Part shown: positions 1-9,350 of the stretch, piece by piece
Numbering within the stretch: position 1 is the stretch's first letter
Layout of the letters: every line of letters begins with the position of its first letter
Source of the DNA: Tetramitus jugosus
Taxonomy: Eukaryota; Heterolobosea; Eutetramitea; Acrasida; Vahlkampfiidae
Length of the DNA stretch: 64,000 nucleotides
Direction: 5' to 3'
Assembly (NCBI GenBank): GCA_937625935.1
Contig: OW569345.1
Coordinates: 558,001 to 622,000 of the forward strand
Program-made: the position numbers and the translations under genes
Notes under the pieces: generated by a model
The model's database searches: none
Told to the model about the DNA's origin: nothing
What the model saw: the letters and a program-made list of their open reading frames with translations, nothing else

Positions 1-720
1 ACCCAGATACCCAATAAATGACACCATGTTTGTAAATCCACACAGTGTCTTTATCGTATCTATCTGTGAGAGCATCATGTATGGCAGGATGAACACGAGT
101 GAGAATCGAAACAGAACAAAGCCAAGAAACATGAATAGACCGTTGAGTACATAGTAAGGACTATCCTTCATTCCCATCTTGAGCATGATGACTCTCGCAT
201 TTACAAACGGAGTTGTAATCTCTGACAAGCAAAACATGACTACAACAACGTGGTAAACCCGATAGTAGCAGCATCCCAGAAGACAGGAAACAACGCACAC
301 ATGATGACAGAACATGCCCAGTCCTCCCAAACTCTCAAAATCCGTCATAATCAACAAATAATCATACAAAAAGTAACCAAGTGTCCCCGTTGAAGCCAAA
401 CTGAACGAATCACTCGTGTAAACAATATCCCAAGATTGAAACTTTGGATCATTCTTGTAGAAATAAATGGCTATAAAGCAGGAGTACAGAGCATGAATGT
501 TGGAGACTAATCTCGATCGAATATCCTTCCACTCACTTGAAGTGCAGCTTGCTTTTATCATCTCTATATACTTGGAAGGCAACAAATGCTCACTTATGCT
601 GTACAATCCGGCCCATAAGATGGTCGAGAGAGCGACCAACGACCAAAAATTAGCTGGTACGTCATGAATGAAATTTGCTTCTGATTGAAAGAAATTTCGG
701 CCTATCATTCTTCCTGACAT
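1..720 (-). CDS. TLC-domain (TLCD4/TMEM56-like) membrane protein, C-terminus missing
   Basis: An open frame of 240 codons runs from an ATG at 720 to the window edge, so the C-terminus lies outside. The first 45 residues are hydrophilic with one hydrophobic helix, and several further hydrophobic segments follow. In order I see a SRLVSNIHA segment, a GYFLYDYL segment, a MFCHHV motif and an EITTPFVNAR motif. These match the TRAM-LAG1-CLN8 domain of the TLCD4 group. Family members are polytopic ER or endosomal membrane proteins linked to lipid homeostasis. The ceramide-synthase lysine/histidine signature is not obvious, so I favour TLCD4 over LAG1. The exact substrate or role is unknown. Confidence 0.72.
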   Translation of the reverse strand, partial: MSGRMIGRNFFQSEANFIHDVPANFWSLVALSTILWAGLYSISEHLLPSKYIEMIKASCTSSEWKDIRSRLVSNIHALYSCFIAIYFYKNDPKFQSWDIVYTSDSFSLASTGTLGYFLYDYLLIMTDFESLGGLGMFCHHVCVVSCLLGCCYYRVYHVVVVMFCLSEITTPFVNARVIMLKMGMKDSPYYVLNGLFMFLGFVLFRFSLVFILPYMMLSQIDTIKTLCGFTNMVSFIGYLG

Positions 721-1648
721 TATTATTGGAATGATGTTGTTATGGTTTTGACTACTAGAGGAGTTTCAGTTATCCGCTAAATATACTAGCTATTATGATT
801 TGTTAAACAATAATTCACTAGTTGTGCTATTGTTTGAATGGTTGGATTTGAATTTTGCTTGCATAAAGAAACAGCTTGGTTGAGTACGGTCAAATATATA
901 ACCTGAGCTTCTCACCACGACAGTCCAGACTGATGTTCTTGAAAATACTCTCAGGTGATAAAATAAGCCCCCAGAATCGGCCAACCACAAAATATCATCG
1001 GAAAAATGAGTGCGAGAAATACCACATGAATTTTTTTGCTCGCCTCGTCTGGTGCTCATTTCCACAGACACCAGACATTGGATCACATGAAATTGTTTTG
1101 ACCGTGCAAACTCAACAATTTTAGATTGTACATGATGATAACGAACCATGCACCAAACTGATCATCATTGATGAGACATTCTTCAACGACAACGATATCT
1201 GTCTGACACAGTCCTTTTAGAGTTACTCACAGGCTCATCATGTTCCGGGAGAGAAACAGAGCTCGTCGTAGTGGCTCATCTGGCAATCCGTCTTTGAATT
1301 TCTCAATGTGAAATGACTTTTCATTTCCTTCAACCCCGCTCACACGCCCAGTCGACGTCACCAACATACTGTTTCCTTCCAATTTTGTCGAAGCCAAGCA
1401 GTGTACGAAACGACACCCGCACGTGAATGATGTGGCTTGCTGATTCTCCGTAAAAGCAACCCCCTCCCTGGAGTTATTGAGTGATGCTACAACGGTGATG
1501 ACGATATAACGCGTTGCTATTTACACACTCACACCGCACGAGAATCTTGTGCCTCAGAGCTGGACCAGTGAATTCAGTAATCAAGCAGCTAAAACTCAAC
1601 AACACCAACACACTATAACAACAAAGCTAACCTACTACAACACTGAAC
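721..1648. other. Intergenic region, no gene recognised
   Basis: This 928-bp stretch separates the divergent TLC-domain and ELO genes and should hold both promoters. The short frames at 793-1149 (minus) and 876-1124 (plus) overlap each other and show no recognisable domain. The last 60 bases before 1649 are rich in AAC and CAA, like other 5' untranslated leaders in this window. I see no RNA gene or repeat. Confidence 0.5.
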
Positions 1649-2539
1649 ATGTCATCTGAAACGACACAACAATTGCTCCAGAGCTATGAGAGCACATTCA
1701 CAGGCCTAACAAAGTATCAATACCATCTGTTTAACAACTACCTTCACACTGCACCATGGATCAGTGTCGTTGGTTATTTGCTCATGGTGTTCTTGCTGCC
1801 TAAAATTATGATTGCTATCCGTGGTGGTCGTTCCTCCTCCTCCACCTCATCACCACCATCCTCATCTCAACCACAAAAGTTTGGTCTTCTAAAGTACACG
1901 ATGGCATCATGGAACTTGTTCCTCTCTGTTCTAAGCTTGGTCATGATGGTTGGATTTGGTGCTCCATTTTTGAAGATTGTGCTTGGTGATAGAGGAGTTG
2001 GAGGTACGATCTGTGATGTGAAGCATGACTTGTTTGTTCCATCGAGTATGATGTTCTGGGCCAATATTTTTGTCTTTTCAAAGTACATTGAACTGTTGGA
2101 CACTGTGTTCTTGATTGTGAAGAATCCTGAGAGACCTGTGCCTTTCCTCCACTTTTATCATCATGCTACTGTGTTGGCATTCAGTTGGTATGCTGCTCAC
2201 ATGAGGTACTCTGCTGCTCTGTGGTCCATTTTGATCAATAGCTCTGTTCACTTGGTCATGTACTTTTACTACTTTTTGACAGAGTTGGGATATAGACCAA
2301 GTTGGGCTGTTGTGATCACTGTGACTCAAATTACACAAATGGTGGTTGGTGTGGCAATGAACGGTATCTGGGTGTACAAGTACATGACTGGTGCTGGATG
2401 TCAATGCGATGCACCTAATGCAATCATGATCTCTGCTCTCATCATGTACGGCAGCTATCTCCTTCTCTTTGTTCAATTCTTTGTCAAGAGATATAGCAAG
2501 AAGCCAAGCGCAGGCACTCCAAAGTCAAAGCAATTGTAA
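1649..2539 (+). CDS. ELO-family very-long-chain fatty acid elongase
   Basis: The 296-residue protein is a 3-ketoacyl-CoA synthase of the ELO family. It condenses malonyl-CoA with a long acyl-CoA in the ER membrane. The diagnostic HFYHH box (HxxHH) has its histidines at 168, 171 and 172, and is followed by the membrane segments and the TQITQMVVG region typical of the family. There are about seven hydrophobic segments and a Lys-rich C-terminus (RYSKKPSAGTPKSKQL) suited to ER retention. Length is usual for ELO proteins. The start ATG follows an AAC-rich leader. No intron is needed. Chain-length preference cannot be read from the sequence. Confidence 0.93.
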   Translation: MSSETTQQLLQSYESTFTGLTKYQYHLFNNYLHTAPWISVVGYLLMVFLLPKIMIAIRGGRSSSSTSSPPSSSQPQKFGLLKYTMASWNLFLSVLSLVMMVGFGAPFLKIVLGDRGVGGTICDVKHDLFVPSSMMFWANIFVFSKYIELLDTVFLIVKNPERPVPFLHFYHHATVLAFSWYAAHMRYSAALWSILINSSVHLVMYFYYFLTELGYRPSWAVVITVTQITQMVVGVAMNGIWVYKYMTGAGCQCDAPNAIMISALIMYGSYLLLFVQFFVKRYSKKPSAGTPKSKQL

Positions 2540-2793
2540 AGCTTTGAGACTCAAAGTCACTTGATCACCAAATTAAAAGCATGGTGTTTGTGGTGCATGC
2601 ACCAGTATTATCAAGTGCATTCACTTCCTTTCTAGGTTGCATCAAGACGATGACCAACGTGTGTGAGCATTCAATTGCCTTCTCACTCTCTGTCATGGAA
2701 TAATAAACGAATTATCCGCCTAAAAACTCACCACAATATTTCTGCCAAGAATCGAAAGCAAGCTTTCAAAAAAGAAAGAGCGCGTCAGAGTCT

Positions 2794-3534
2794 TTATTCT
2801 TCCTCGTAAACAACCTTGTATAGTTGAGAGCTTGCATCATGGCTTTGATTCACAGTCCAATTATCATTCATCCTGGCCAATAGTTCCTCAGAGTACAATT
2901 GACGAATGCTTGGCTTGTTCAACAGCTGCAAACAACCAAAGATTGGTTCCAAATGGAGTCGCATATAACCCTTGAACAATTCGATTCTTCCACCTCTGAC
3001 AACAATCGTATTGTTGTTATTTGATGCGTTTTGAAGTGCTTCTTGCAACACTGCCAATTGCTTTGGATGAGTCACTGTCAACACGACAGTACCAGTCTCA
3101 TCACCCACCACTGCCTCAGCTACAACGACTCTCGAACCCTTTCTGTTCATTCTTCCAGGTTGAGCCGTGTTTGAATAGAGAAGATCATTGATTGGCTCCA
3201 TCTCGATCATTTTCTTCATTTTAGCTTCAGTGGCAAGAACATTGATGGAGACTGGCTTGAGGACGAGATTGAGATTTCTGGTGCCTGGTTCCAATTGAGA
3301 CACCTTGATGAACCTTGGTTGCTTTTTGGTTTGTTGTTGTTGTTGTTGAGTGTTGTCTGATAATGTTGATACAGGTGTTGTTGATGTTGGTGGAGATGTT
3401 GTATTGTGGTTGCCATTGCTGGTGTTGTTGTTTTGTGCTGCTCCTGTTGTTGGTGATGTGTTGCTCCCTTGTTGATGCTTTGGGGAGGTGTTGCTGTCAT
3501 TTTGCTGAGATCTGCCTCTTCCTTTGTATGCCAT
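2794..3534 (-). CDS. SOSS-B/NABP-like single-stranded nucleic-acid-binding OB-fold protein
   Basis: The 246-residue protein starts with about 70 low-complexity residues (Q/N/T/S). An OB-fold begins at FIKVSQLEPGTRNLNLVLKP and continues through VVAEAVVGDETGTVVLTV and IELFKGYMRLHL. This order and wording match SOSS-B1/2 (NABP1/2), the ssDNA-binding subunit of the SOSS complex in DNA damage signalling. In this copy the OB segment holds an insertion between strands 1 and 2 and extends further at the C-terminus. It is convergent with the ELO gene, the two stops lying 254 bp apart. Another OB-fold ssDNA/RNA protein is the main alternative. Confidence 0.78.
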   Translation of the reverse strand: MAYKGRGRSQQNDSNTSPKHQQGSNTSPTTGAAQNNNTSNGNHNTTSPPTSTTPVSTLSDNTQQQQQQTKKQPRFIKVSQLEPGTRNLNLVLKPVSINVLATEAKMKKMIEMEPINDLLYSNTAQPGRMNRKGSRVVVAEAVVGDETGTVVLTVTHPKQLAVLQEALQNASNNNNTIVVRGGRIELFKGYMRLHLEPIFGCLQLLNKPSIRQLYSEELLARMNDNWTVNQSHDASSQLYKVVYEEE

Positions 3535-4103
3535 GGTTTCTAGAGAGTTCTGTTTGCTGTTGTTGGTGAATTTGTGTCAAATGTGATGATACTTGTTTTT
3601 GTTTTGCTTTGATCTTGTGACCTGATTTTCTTGAACTCCAGAGCACAGTAGACGCAGAACTTGGGCGGGAGGTTCCTGCAAAAAAAGATTTGTAATCTTC
3701 GGAATTCAAATTGAACTCAATAGTCCGACTTTCATTCCCTCACGAAAAGGTTGTAATTTTCAAGAAAAGGAAGGTGAAATACAATTTACTGAAACGGAAG
3801 GCTTAAGGTTGATTTTCATAATTTTATTGACATTGTTGGGTATGAACGAATGATGCATGTGAGACATCTCAACACACAATATTCAAAGTGTGGAAAGTAA
3901 GTAATGGGTCATCTTGGTCGGACAGAGCATGTGGTGGATGGGTCACACTCATCACATGCACACAGGGAGCAAATGTCGTTCAACAACAACAACAAGAACA
4001 TATAAAGAATACTTGTTTCGTCATCGTTGCTCAACCAAGTGTGTTTCCACTCTCAACGGTGTCCGTCCAACATGACCTACGTAAATTTCGAGACTCAAAA
4101 AAT
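3535..4103. other. Spacer between the OB-fold gene start and the GAR1 stop
   Basis: This 569-bp spacer contains the upstream region of the OB-fold gene and the 3' end of GAR1, both on the minus strand. A 70-codon minus frame at 3497-3709 overlaps the OB-fold start and looks like untranslated leader. I see nothing else. Confidence 0.4.
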
Positions 4104-5039
4104 TTAATATCCTCCTCTTCCTCTGCCTCTTGGAGCACCACGGCCACCGCCAAATCCACCACCTCTTGGAGCACCACCACCGCGGCCACCTCCGAAACCA
4201 CCTCTAGCGCCTCCTCGGCCACCACCAAAGCCACCACCACGGCCACCTCCGAAACCGCCTCTAGCACCTCCTCGGCCACCACCAAAGCCACCTCTAGCTC
4301 CACCTCTGCCACCGCCAAAGCCACCACGACCACCACCTTCGGTTCTCTTCTTCTTTTCCTTTGGTTCCAGTGGGCTCTTCTCTGGAGGAGGCAAAAATCG
4401 TTCTAGTGGCATCACACGTTGTGGGTTAATGAAACACTTGTCTCCAGTCTTAAACTTCTTTCCCTTATTTTCTTCGCTCAATTCAACTGAAAAGTAAACT
4501 TCAGTCAATGGACCAAGAACTTCATGCAATTTACCGAGCAGCGAGTAGTCCTCGTTGTAAACGTTTGACTCACAAAGTGGGATATTTTTATGAACATTCT
4601 TGAACAATAGTTCTTCCTTGGCGTGACGAACGTATTCTCCAGCAACTGCATTGTGTTTGTTACAAGTCAAACGAAAAAAAAATTTCACACAATCAGTATA
4701 AACTGCTGCATCAGTAATCCATTCAAACAAGAGTAGCAAAAAAAGAGAAAATTTTCAACAACAACAATAAGCACACATACGTTCAACAGAAGATGGAGGG
4801 AATTCCTCTCGACCACCACCACCACCGAAACCGCCACGGCCACCACCGCGACCACCACCACGTCCACCAAAGCCACCACCTCTTGGAGCGCCACCTCCAA
4901 AGCCACCACCACGGCCACCTCCAAAACCACCTCCTCTTGGGGCGCCGCCTCCACGACCACCACCGAATCCACCTCTTGGGGCGCCGCCTCCGAAGCCACC
5001 ACGTCCACCTCCTCTAGCATTAAATCCACCGCCTCTCAT
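4104..5039 (-). CDS. GAR1: H/ACA snoRNP subunit GAR1 (two exons)
   Basis: GAR1 is a core protein of H/ACA snoRNPs, which pseudouridylate rRNA in the nucleolus. Exon 1 is 5039-4781 and encodes an N-terminal RGG/GAR domain. The intron is 4780-4646 (135 bp, GTATGT donor, TGCAG acceptor). Exon 2 is 4645-4104 and carries the GAR1 core: GEYVRHA, the PLTEVYFSV segment, CFINPQRVMPLERFLPPP, then a second RGG domain. Splicing joins PPSSVE to LAGEYVR in frame and gives 266 residues. The two RGG domains flank the core, as in animal and yeast GAR1. The G-rich repeats create open antisense frames, which are not genes. Confidence 0.93.
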
Positions 5040-5523
5040 TTTCTTGTTTTATTATTGTTGTTGATGTTGTGAGTTTTTGTGTTTTTTGTTTTTCTTTGTT
5101 GTCGACGAACAGCACGGGGAAAAGTGATTTTCTGGTCTTAAAGAGCTCTCTGTGTGAAAAATGCTTTTTGGCTGTTTGACCCAAAAAGTTTGTTGCAGTG
5201 TTGATTCACCGATTTTCCTGAAGGTTTACAATCAAATGGCGGATGATGTGAATAAACTTTCTGTCGACTCCACCAACTTTCTGCATAGTGTGATCATCTC
5301 GAGATTTTCAATTGTGCATCATTCCATCATCTCAATCATCTTGCGTATGCACAAGTAGTCTCTACCAGGTACCTAAAGTCGATTTATCGGGATAATGAGA
5401 GGATAATTTGACTCCGACATCAAATAATCCGTCAAAATTCGCGCCCGATCTGGCCAAAAACTCTGAAAAACCAAACAAAGTGTCAGTCCTTAAATCTGTG
5501 TATGTGAAAGGTGGGGAAAAGCC
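5040..5523. other. Divergent promoter region between GAR1 and the SLC35-like gene
   Basis: This 484-bp stretch separates two divergent starts. A 65-codon plus frame at 5161-5358 has no recognisable feature. The motif ATTCGCGCCC (5437-5446), about 80 bp upstream of the SLC35-like start, resembles an E2F/DP site. That is a motif match only. Confidence 0.4.
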
Positions 5524-7086
5524 ATGGATAGCAACATATTTACAACAACTGAAGCTGCAGCAGTTGTCGCAGCCATTGATGAAAAAGCGACTGATCAACA
5601 ATCATCATCCATTGTTCCCGCAAACTCTTATCACAGTAACAATAACAATACTAATAATAATAATAACATAAATGACACATTGACAACAGTGATAGAAATG
5701 GAGAGTGTGCCCGAACAGAGTATTTCTGTTGCAATCAATGATGATAATGATGAGAGCAATAGTCACAACATCAATGATCAAGTGGAGGAGGAAGATGATG
5801 ATGATGGCGATGACGAGAATCAAAAATGGAATGAAGAAACAAACAATGGCAATAGTCATATACAAGACACTGTGAATAAGATTATGAACAATGAAACATT
5901 TGTGCAGTTGAGACAAGTGTTGAAACAGGCAATGATGAGATCCGGTCGTTACATTCTACTCTATTTCTTCAGTAGTATCAGTATGACACTATTTGTAAAG
6001 TATACAGTCTCCTATAGCAAGATTAGTTTTCCGTTGACTCTACTGGGGACACAACACGCGGTCAACACAGTGTTTTGTTACATGCTAGTGTGGTATATGG
6101 AGAATAGACGGTACATGAAGCAAGTACAGTTGAGTAAGAGTGTAAGTAGTAGTAGTGAAGAGAGTAACAATCATCAGAGTATGGTTGTGCCTCAGAGAAG
6201 ACGTATTTTAAAGTGGGAGACATTGAAGCAAATGGTGCCGTTTGGAGTGATGAGTGCAGTGGATTACGGATTGTCCAATTTGAGCTTTTTGTTCATTACG
6301 GTTACGCTGTACACAATGGTCAAGTGCTCATCACCCGTGTTTGTTCTTCTGACTTCATTTTTCGCAAAGATTGAATCGCCAAAGAAATTTCTGATCCTGT
6401 CGATTGTAATCATGAGCTTGGGTGTTGGATTGGCCACGGGAAGTAGTGTCGATTTTCATTGGATTGGATTTTTATTTGTGTTGTGTGCGAGTGTTGTATC
6501 GGGATTGAGATTGGTTTATGTTCAAACGGTGCTGCAATCTGATGATAGAGTATCATCCATGGTTGTTAGTGGAAATGGAGGTTCTTCCGAGCATTTAAAT
6601 AGCTTGGAGGTATTCATGTACTCTGCTCCTGTATTAGCATTGTCTGTTTTGCCGTTTGCCATGATTGTAGAGGGACCAAAGATGTCCAGAGTATTCCCCT
6701 CTCTGTCCAATATTCCTGCTGATCAATCTCTGTCTCTAGCAAAGACATTGTTTGTGACAAAGTTTCTTGGAACGTTAATGGTCAGCTCTTTCTTTGGATT
6801 CTGCCTTAACTTGAGCGAATTTCTGCTCATCAAACAAACTTCATCACTTACATACACTGTTGTGAGCACAGTCAAAGAGTTGTTAATGATTGCATTCGGT
6901 GTTATTGTGTATGGAGATAAGGTGACACTGATGAATATTTCTGGATTTTGCTTTAGTTTGATTGGAGTTCTCATGTTCAAGCTGTACAGATTTTCGAGCG
7001 TCATTCGTGAGAAGCAAGTCGCAGAGCAAGAAAGTTTGATCAATCACTCAGAGCAGGAACTGCAAAGCACTTCCCAGAATCAATGA
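5524..7086 (+). CDS. SLC35C2-like drug/metabolite (nucleotide-sugar type) transporter
   Basis: The 520-residue protein begins with about 140 hydrophilic residues rich in Asn, Asp and Glu. About ten membrane helices follow, matching the TPT/SLC35 fold. Supporting motifs are FGVMSAVDYGLSN, TLYTMVKCSSPVFVL, LNLSEFLLIKQTSSLT and TVVSTVKE, which resemble SLC35C2. Family members work in the Golgi or secretory pathway and exchange nucleotide sugars or triose phosphates; substrate here is unknown. The long acidic N-terminus is unusual and has in-frame Mets at 5524 and 5695, so the true start could be the second. A LINE has inserted 29 bp past the stop, next to an AATAAA (7107-7112). Confidence 0.82.
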   Translation: MDSNIFTTTEAAAVVAAIDEKATDQQSSSIVPANSYHSNNNNTNNNNNINDTLTTVIEMESVPEQSISVAINDDNDESNSHNINDQVEEEDDDDGDDENQKWNEETNNGNSHIQDTVNKIMNNETFVQLRQVLKQAMMRSGRYILLYFFSSISMTLFVKYTVSYSKISFPLTLLGTQHAVNTVFCYMLVWYMENRRYMKQVQLSKSVSSSSEESNNHQSMVVPQRRRILKWETLKQMVPFGVMSAVDYGLSNLSFLFITVTLYTMVKCSSPVFVLLTSFFAKIESPKKFLILSIVIMSLGVGLATGSSVDFHWIGFLFVLCASVVSGLRLVYVQTVLQSDDRVSSMVVSGNGGSSEHLNSLEVFMYSAPVLALSVLPFAMIVEGPKMSRVFPSLSNIPADQSLSLAKTLFVTKFLGTLMVSSFFGFCLNLSEFLLIKQTSSLTYTVVSTVKELLMIAFGVIVYGDKVTLMNISGFCFSLIGVLMFKLYRFSSVIREKQVAEQESLINHSEQELQSTSQNQ

Positions 7087-7154
7087 GCGTGCCTTCGCTA
7101 GAACACAATAAACCGAAAATTTCGCGCCAAAATTTTTTTTTTTTTTTTTTAATA

Positions 7155-7267
7155 CAACCATTTCGGTTGCTCACTTTATTCTCAATACATTTTCATCAGC
7201 CATCGCTCTTTGAGCGATGGCTCTTGGTCGTCTGATTAATTCCCAATGACGCTCGCAGAGCGTCATT
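7155..7267 (-). repeat. Three hairpins in the LINE 3' untranslated region
   Basis: Three inverted repeats lie between the RT stop codon and the poly(A) tail. The first is AATGACGCTC (7245-7254) with GAGCGTCATT (7258-7267), a perfect 10-bp stem that includes the stop codon. The second is AGCCATCGCTC (7198-7208) with GAGCGATGGCT (7212-7222), a perfect 11-bp stem with a 3-base loop. The third is CAACC (7155-7159) with GGTTG (7165-7169), next to the tail. Stems 1 and 2 share a CGCTC/GAGCG core. LINE reverse transcriptases often recognise such 3' structures; that role is inferred here. Confidence 0.75.
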
Positions 7268-9006
7268 GCTGTTGTTTCGCTTTTGTTGCGGTGAAGAGGT
7301 GAAGGAGAGTCGTGAGACATCTCCGTTTCACCCCATTCACAAAGGTTCTTGCTTTCTTACCGGCTTCTGTTGTTTTGATCCCAGTCGCTACCAGTCCGTT
7401 GGTGACCTCTTCGATGGCGTTTGTTTCTATGCCCATCATACCCTTCAGAAATTCTCTACTCGTCCGTCGCAAAGGACGCCTTTCCATCTTGCCATCCTTC
7501 AGTCGCACATTATCGAACCATATGTCGATACAGGACACACCCATGCTGGTAAGCTCCTTACTGACAGTCAACGCTAGACATCTTCTTGCATACACAGCCC
7601 TTGAGCCTCGAATGAGGCAGTGCAGCATACTTTCGGGTTCTTTGTTACACCAGACACACATTGAGGGCTCGGTGCCAGTGTTATAAAGACACCGAACAAC
7701 TTCCTCCGTGTGGAGAGTACCACTTCTGACCTGAAGCTGGAACCATTCCAGCCTTCTGTCAACAACGTGTGGGTACTTGAGAAAGCTGAAGTCTGCGCCG
7801 CTGTAGTTGTCATCTTTTTGAATCCACCAACGCTCGCTCTTCTCTACACGTGCATTTCTCTCCTGATCAAACAGGGCCTGTAGGTGTTCTCTACTCTCGA
7901 CTCTGAGGTTACCCTTGTACAGAGCAGGTTCATTTTTAGTGGAGTTTTGGCTAATGGGACACTGACAGGTCCTCATTTGCGCAATCAAAATGTTCAGTAT
8001 TTGGTGCGACTTTGCACCTATCCTACATGTTGGGAATAGTTTCTTGAATTCTTTGAAACAGATGGGATGTTCCTCTACAAGCAGTTGATTGCGGCTGACT
8101 ATACCTGAGAGGTAGAGTTTTTTGAGGATGGTGGATGGTACGTACCTTGCCAACCTAGACTCATCACACTGCGTAGTTGTATCAACAGTTAATCTGATCC
8201 CATGTGCGTGCATCCTGATGGCACACCACTTGTGGTAAGTTGACACGACATTCTCGAGTCTGTTGCTTGACTGAAATACATTCTCTTGTTGGAATGTTTG
8301 GTGGAGCTTGATGTCCTCAAGCGTGTCAAGGAACAGCCTACGAGCTTCAGTGTCTCTCTTACCGTTGATCATTGAGAACACAAACCATCCAGTCTGCGTC
8401 GCAATTGTCTCTTCAATGTCCTTTAGTCCTACTGACCCGAGCTCAAAGCCGATGGACAGTAGCTCAGTCGGGAACCTCTTCATTGCCTTCGACCCGAACT
8501 TCACTAATGATCTTCCCAGTGCATTAACTTTGTTCAACCACTCATCTGTCCAGTCAGTAAACTCTGATGCATAAGCGAATAGAGGATGGATGCACGTGTT
8601 CACCACCCGACTCACTTGTCTTGCGGTGAGTCTCATTATTTTGAGCCTAACAACCACCCTCTGTGCCTTTTGCCACGCTTGTTCTCTCTGTTTCTGGGTT
8701 GCACCCTTGAGATTCGTGTACAGACCCAGCGCACGAAACACCTGCCTGTTGTTTCTCCCCACCACCTTGGTGCCATCCACAGTAATGTCGTTCGATGACT
8801 TATTGTCCACTTTTCTGACATAAAGTTCCAACTTGTCAGGATGCATTGTCATTCGAAGCCAACCCAAAGCGGTAGACATTGCTTTGGCGGCAATTTCAAT
8901 GTCCTCCCTGGATTCAGCAAACAGATTACAGTCATCCACGTACGCGGCATTCCAGAGTCTCTGAGTCATCGCACCAAATCCTTTCACTTGACTTTTCACA
9001 TACAAC
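7263..9006 (-). pseudogene. LINE reverse transcriptase, C-terminal part only
   Basis: About 580 codons are open from the element's truncated 5' edge to a TGA at 7263-7265. There is no ATG at the front, since the frame enters from the duplicated target. The RT catalytic box YVDD appears near the start (AAYVDDCNLFAES), followed by the GWLRMTMHPDK segment of the palm and a long thumb/connection region. Near the C-terminus a CVWCN...LHCL zinc-knuckle lies where many LINE proteins carry one. Fingers, most of the palm and any endonuclease domain are missing, so the protein should be inactive. The exact LINE clade cannot be assigned from this part. Confidence 0.88.
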
Positions 9007-9062
9007 AAAATTTCGCGCCAAAATTACAAGGGGGAAAACAAAAATTGAAAGGAATAATATCA

Positions 9063-9135
9063 AGCATCTTGGCGCAGCGGTTAGCGCGACGGGCTCATAA
9101 CCCGTAGGTCCCAGGATCGATACCTGGAGATGCTA
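9063..9135 (+). tRNA. Initiator tRNA-Met (CAT)
   Basis: A full cloverleaf can be drawn. The acceptor stem is AGCATCT (9063-9069) with AGATGCT (9128-9134). The D stem is GCGC/GCGC and the anticodon stem ACGGG/CCCGT, with loop CTCATAA and anticodon CAT. The T stem is CCAGG/CCTGG with loop ATCGATA, and the discriminator base is A (9135). The eukaryotic initiator hallmarks are present: A1-T72 pair, three G-C pairs at the base of the anticodon loop, and A54/A60 in the T loop. No intron is seen. A TTTTT run at 9143-9147 can stop Pol III. Confidence 0.96.
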
Positions 9136-9142
9136 TCCAATC

Positions 9143-9147
9143 TTTTT
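9143..9147 (+). terminator. Pol III T-run terminator of the initiator tRNA
   Basis: Five consecutive T bases begin eight bases after the tRNA discriminator position, the usual placement of a Pol III terminator. Confidence 0.7.
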
Positions 9148-9350
9148 CAGTTTTCTGCCCATTTTCACACACTTCTGTCGGAGTGCCATTCTGTTCTCCT
9201 ACCAAGAGATGGCAGAGACAATTTTCGATTCAACACGCAAACTTTTCTTCCTGTTGGCTTCACACACAAAAAAATCATCGTTCCACTTTATCTTCATTGT
9301 GTGTTTTTTTCAACTCTCCCAACAACAACAAACAACCAATCAAAAAAGTC

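Larger units (their letters stand above)
7116..9025 (-). mobile_element. 5'-truncated non-LTR retrotransposon (LINE) with 19-bp target-site duplication
   Basis: The direct repeat AAAATTTCGCGCCAAAATT occurs at 7116-7134 and 9007-9025. Between the copies lies an element on the minus strand with a poly(A) tail (seen as poly(T), about 7131-7150), a 3' untranslated region with hairpins, and one long frame for the end of a reverse transcriptase. These are the marks of target-primed reverse transcription. The 5' end falls inside the RT domain, so the copy is truncated. The frame has no stops, so the insertion is probably recent. It lies 37 bp upstream of the tRNA gene at 9063. Confidence 0.93.

Noticed and set aside
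793-1149. 118-codon minus frame upstream of the TLC gene
   Set aside because: No domain, mixed composition, overlaps another frame and lies in a promoter region.
3888-5029. Long open frames on both strands across GAR1 (Ser/Thr-rich, Val/Ala-rich, His-rich)
   Set aside because: They are read-throughs of the GGN-rich repeats of GAR1 in other frames and show no independent start, domain or context.
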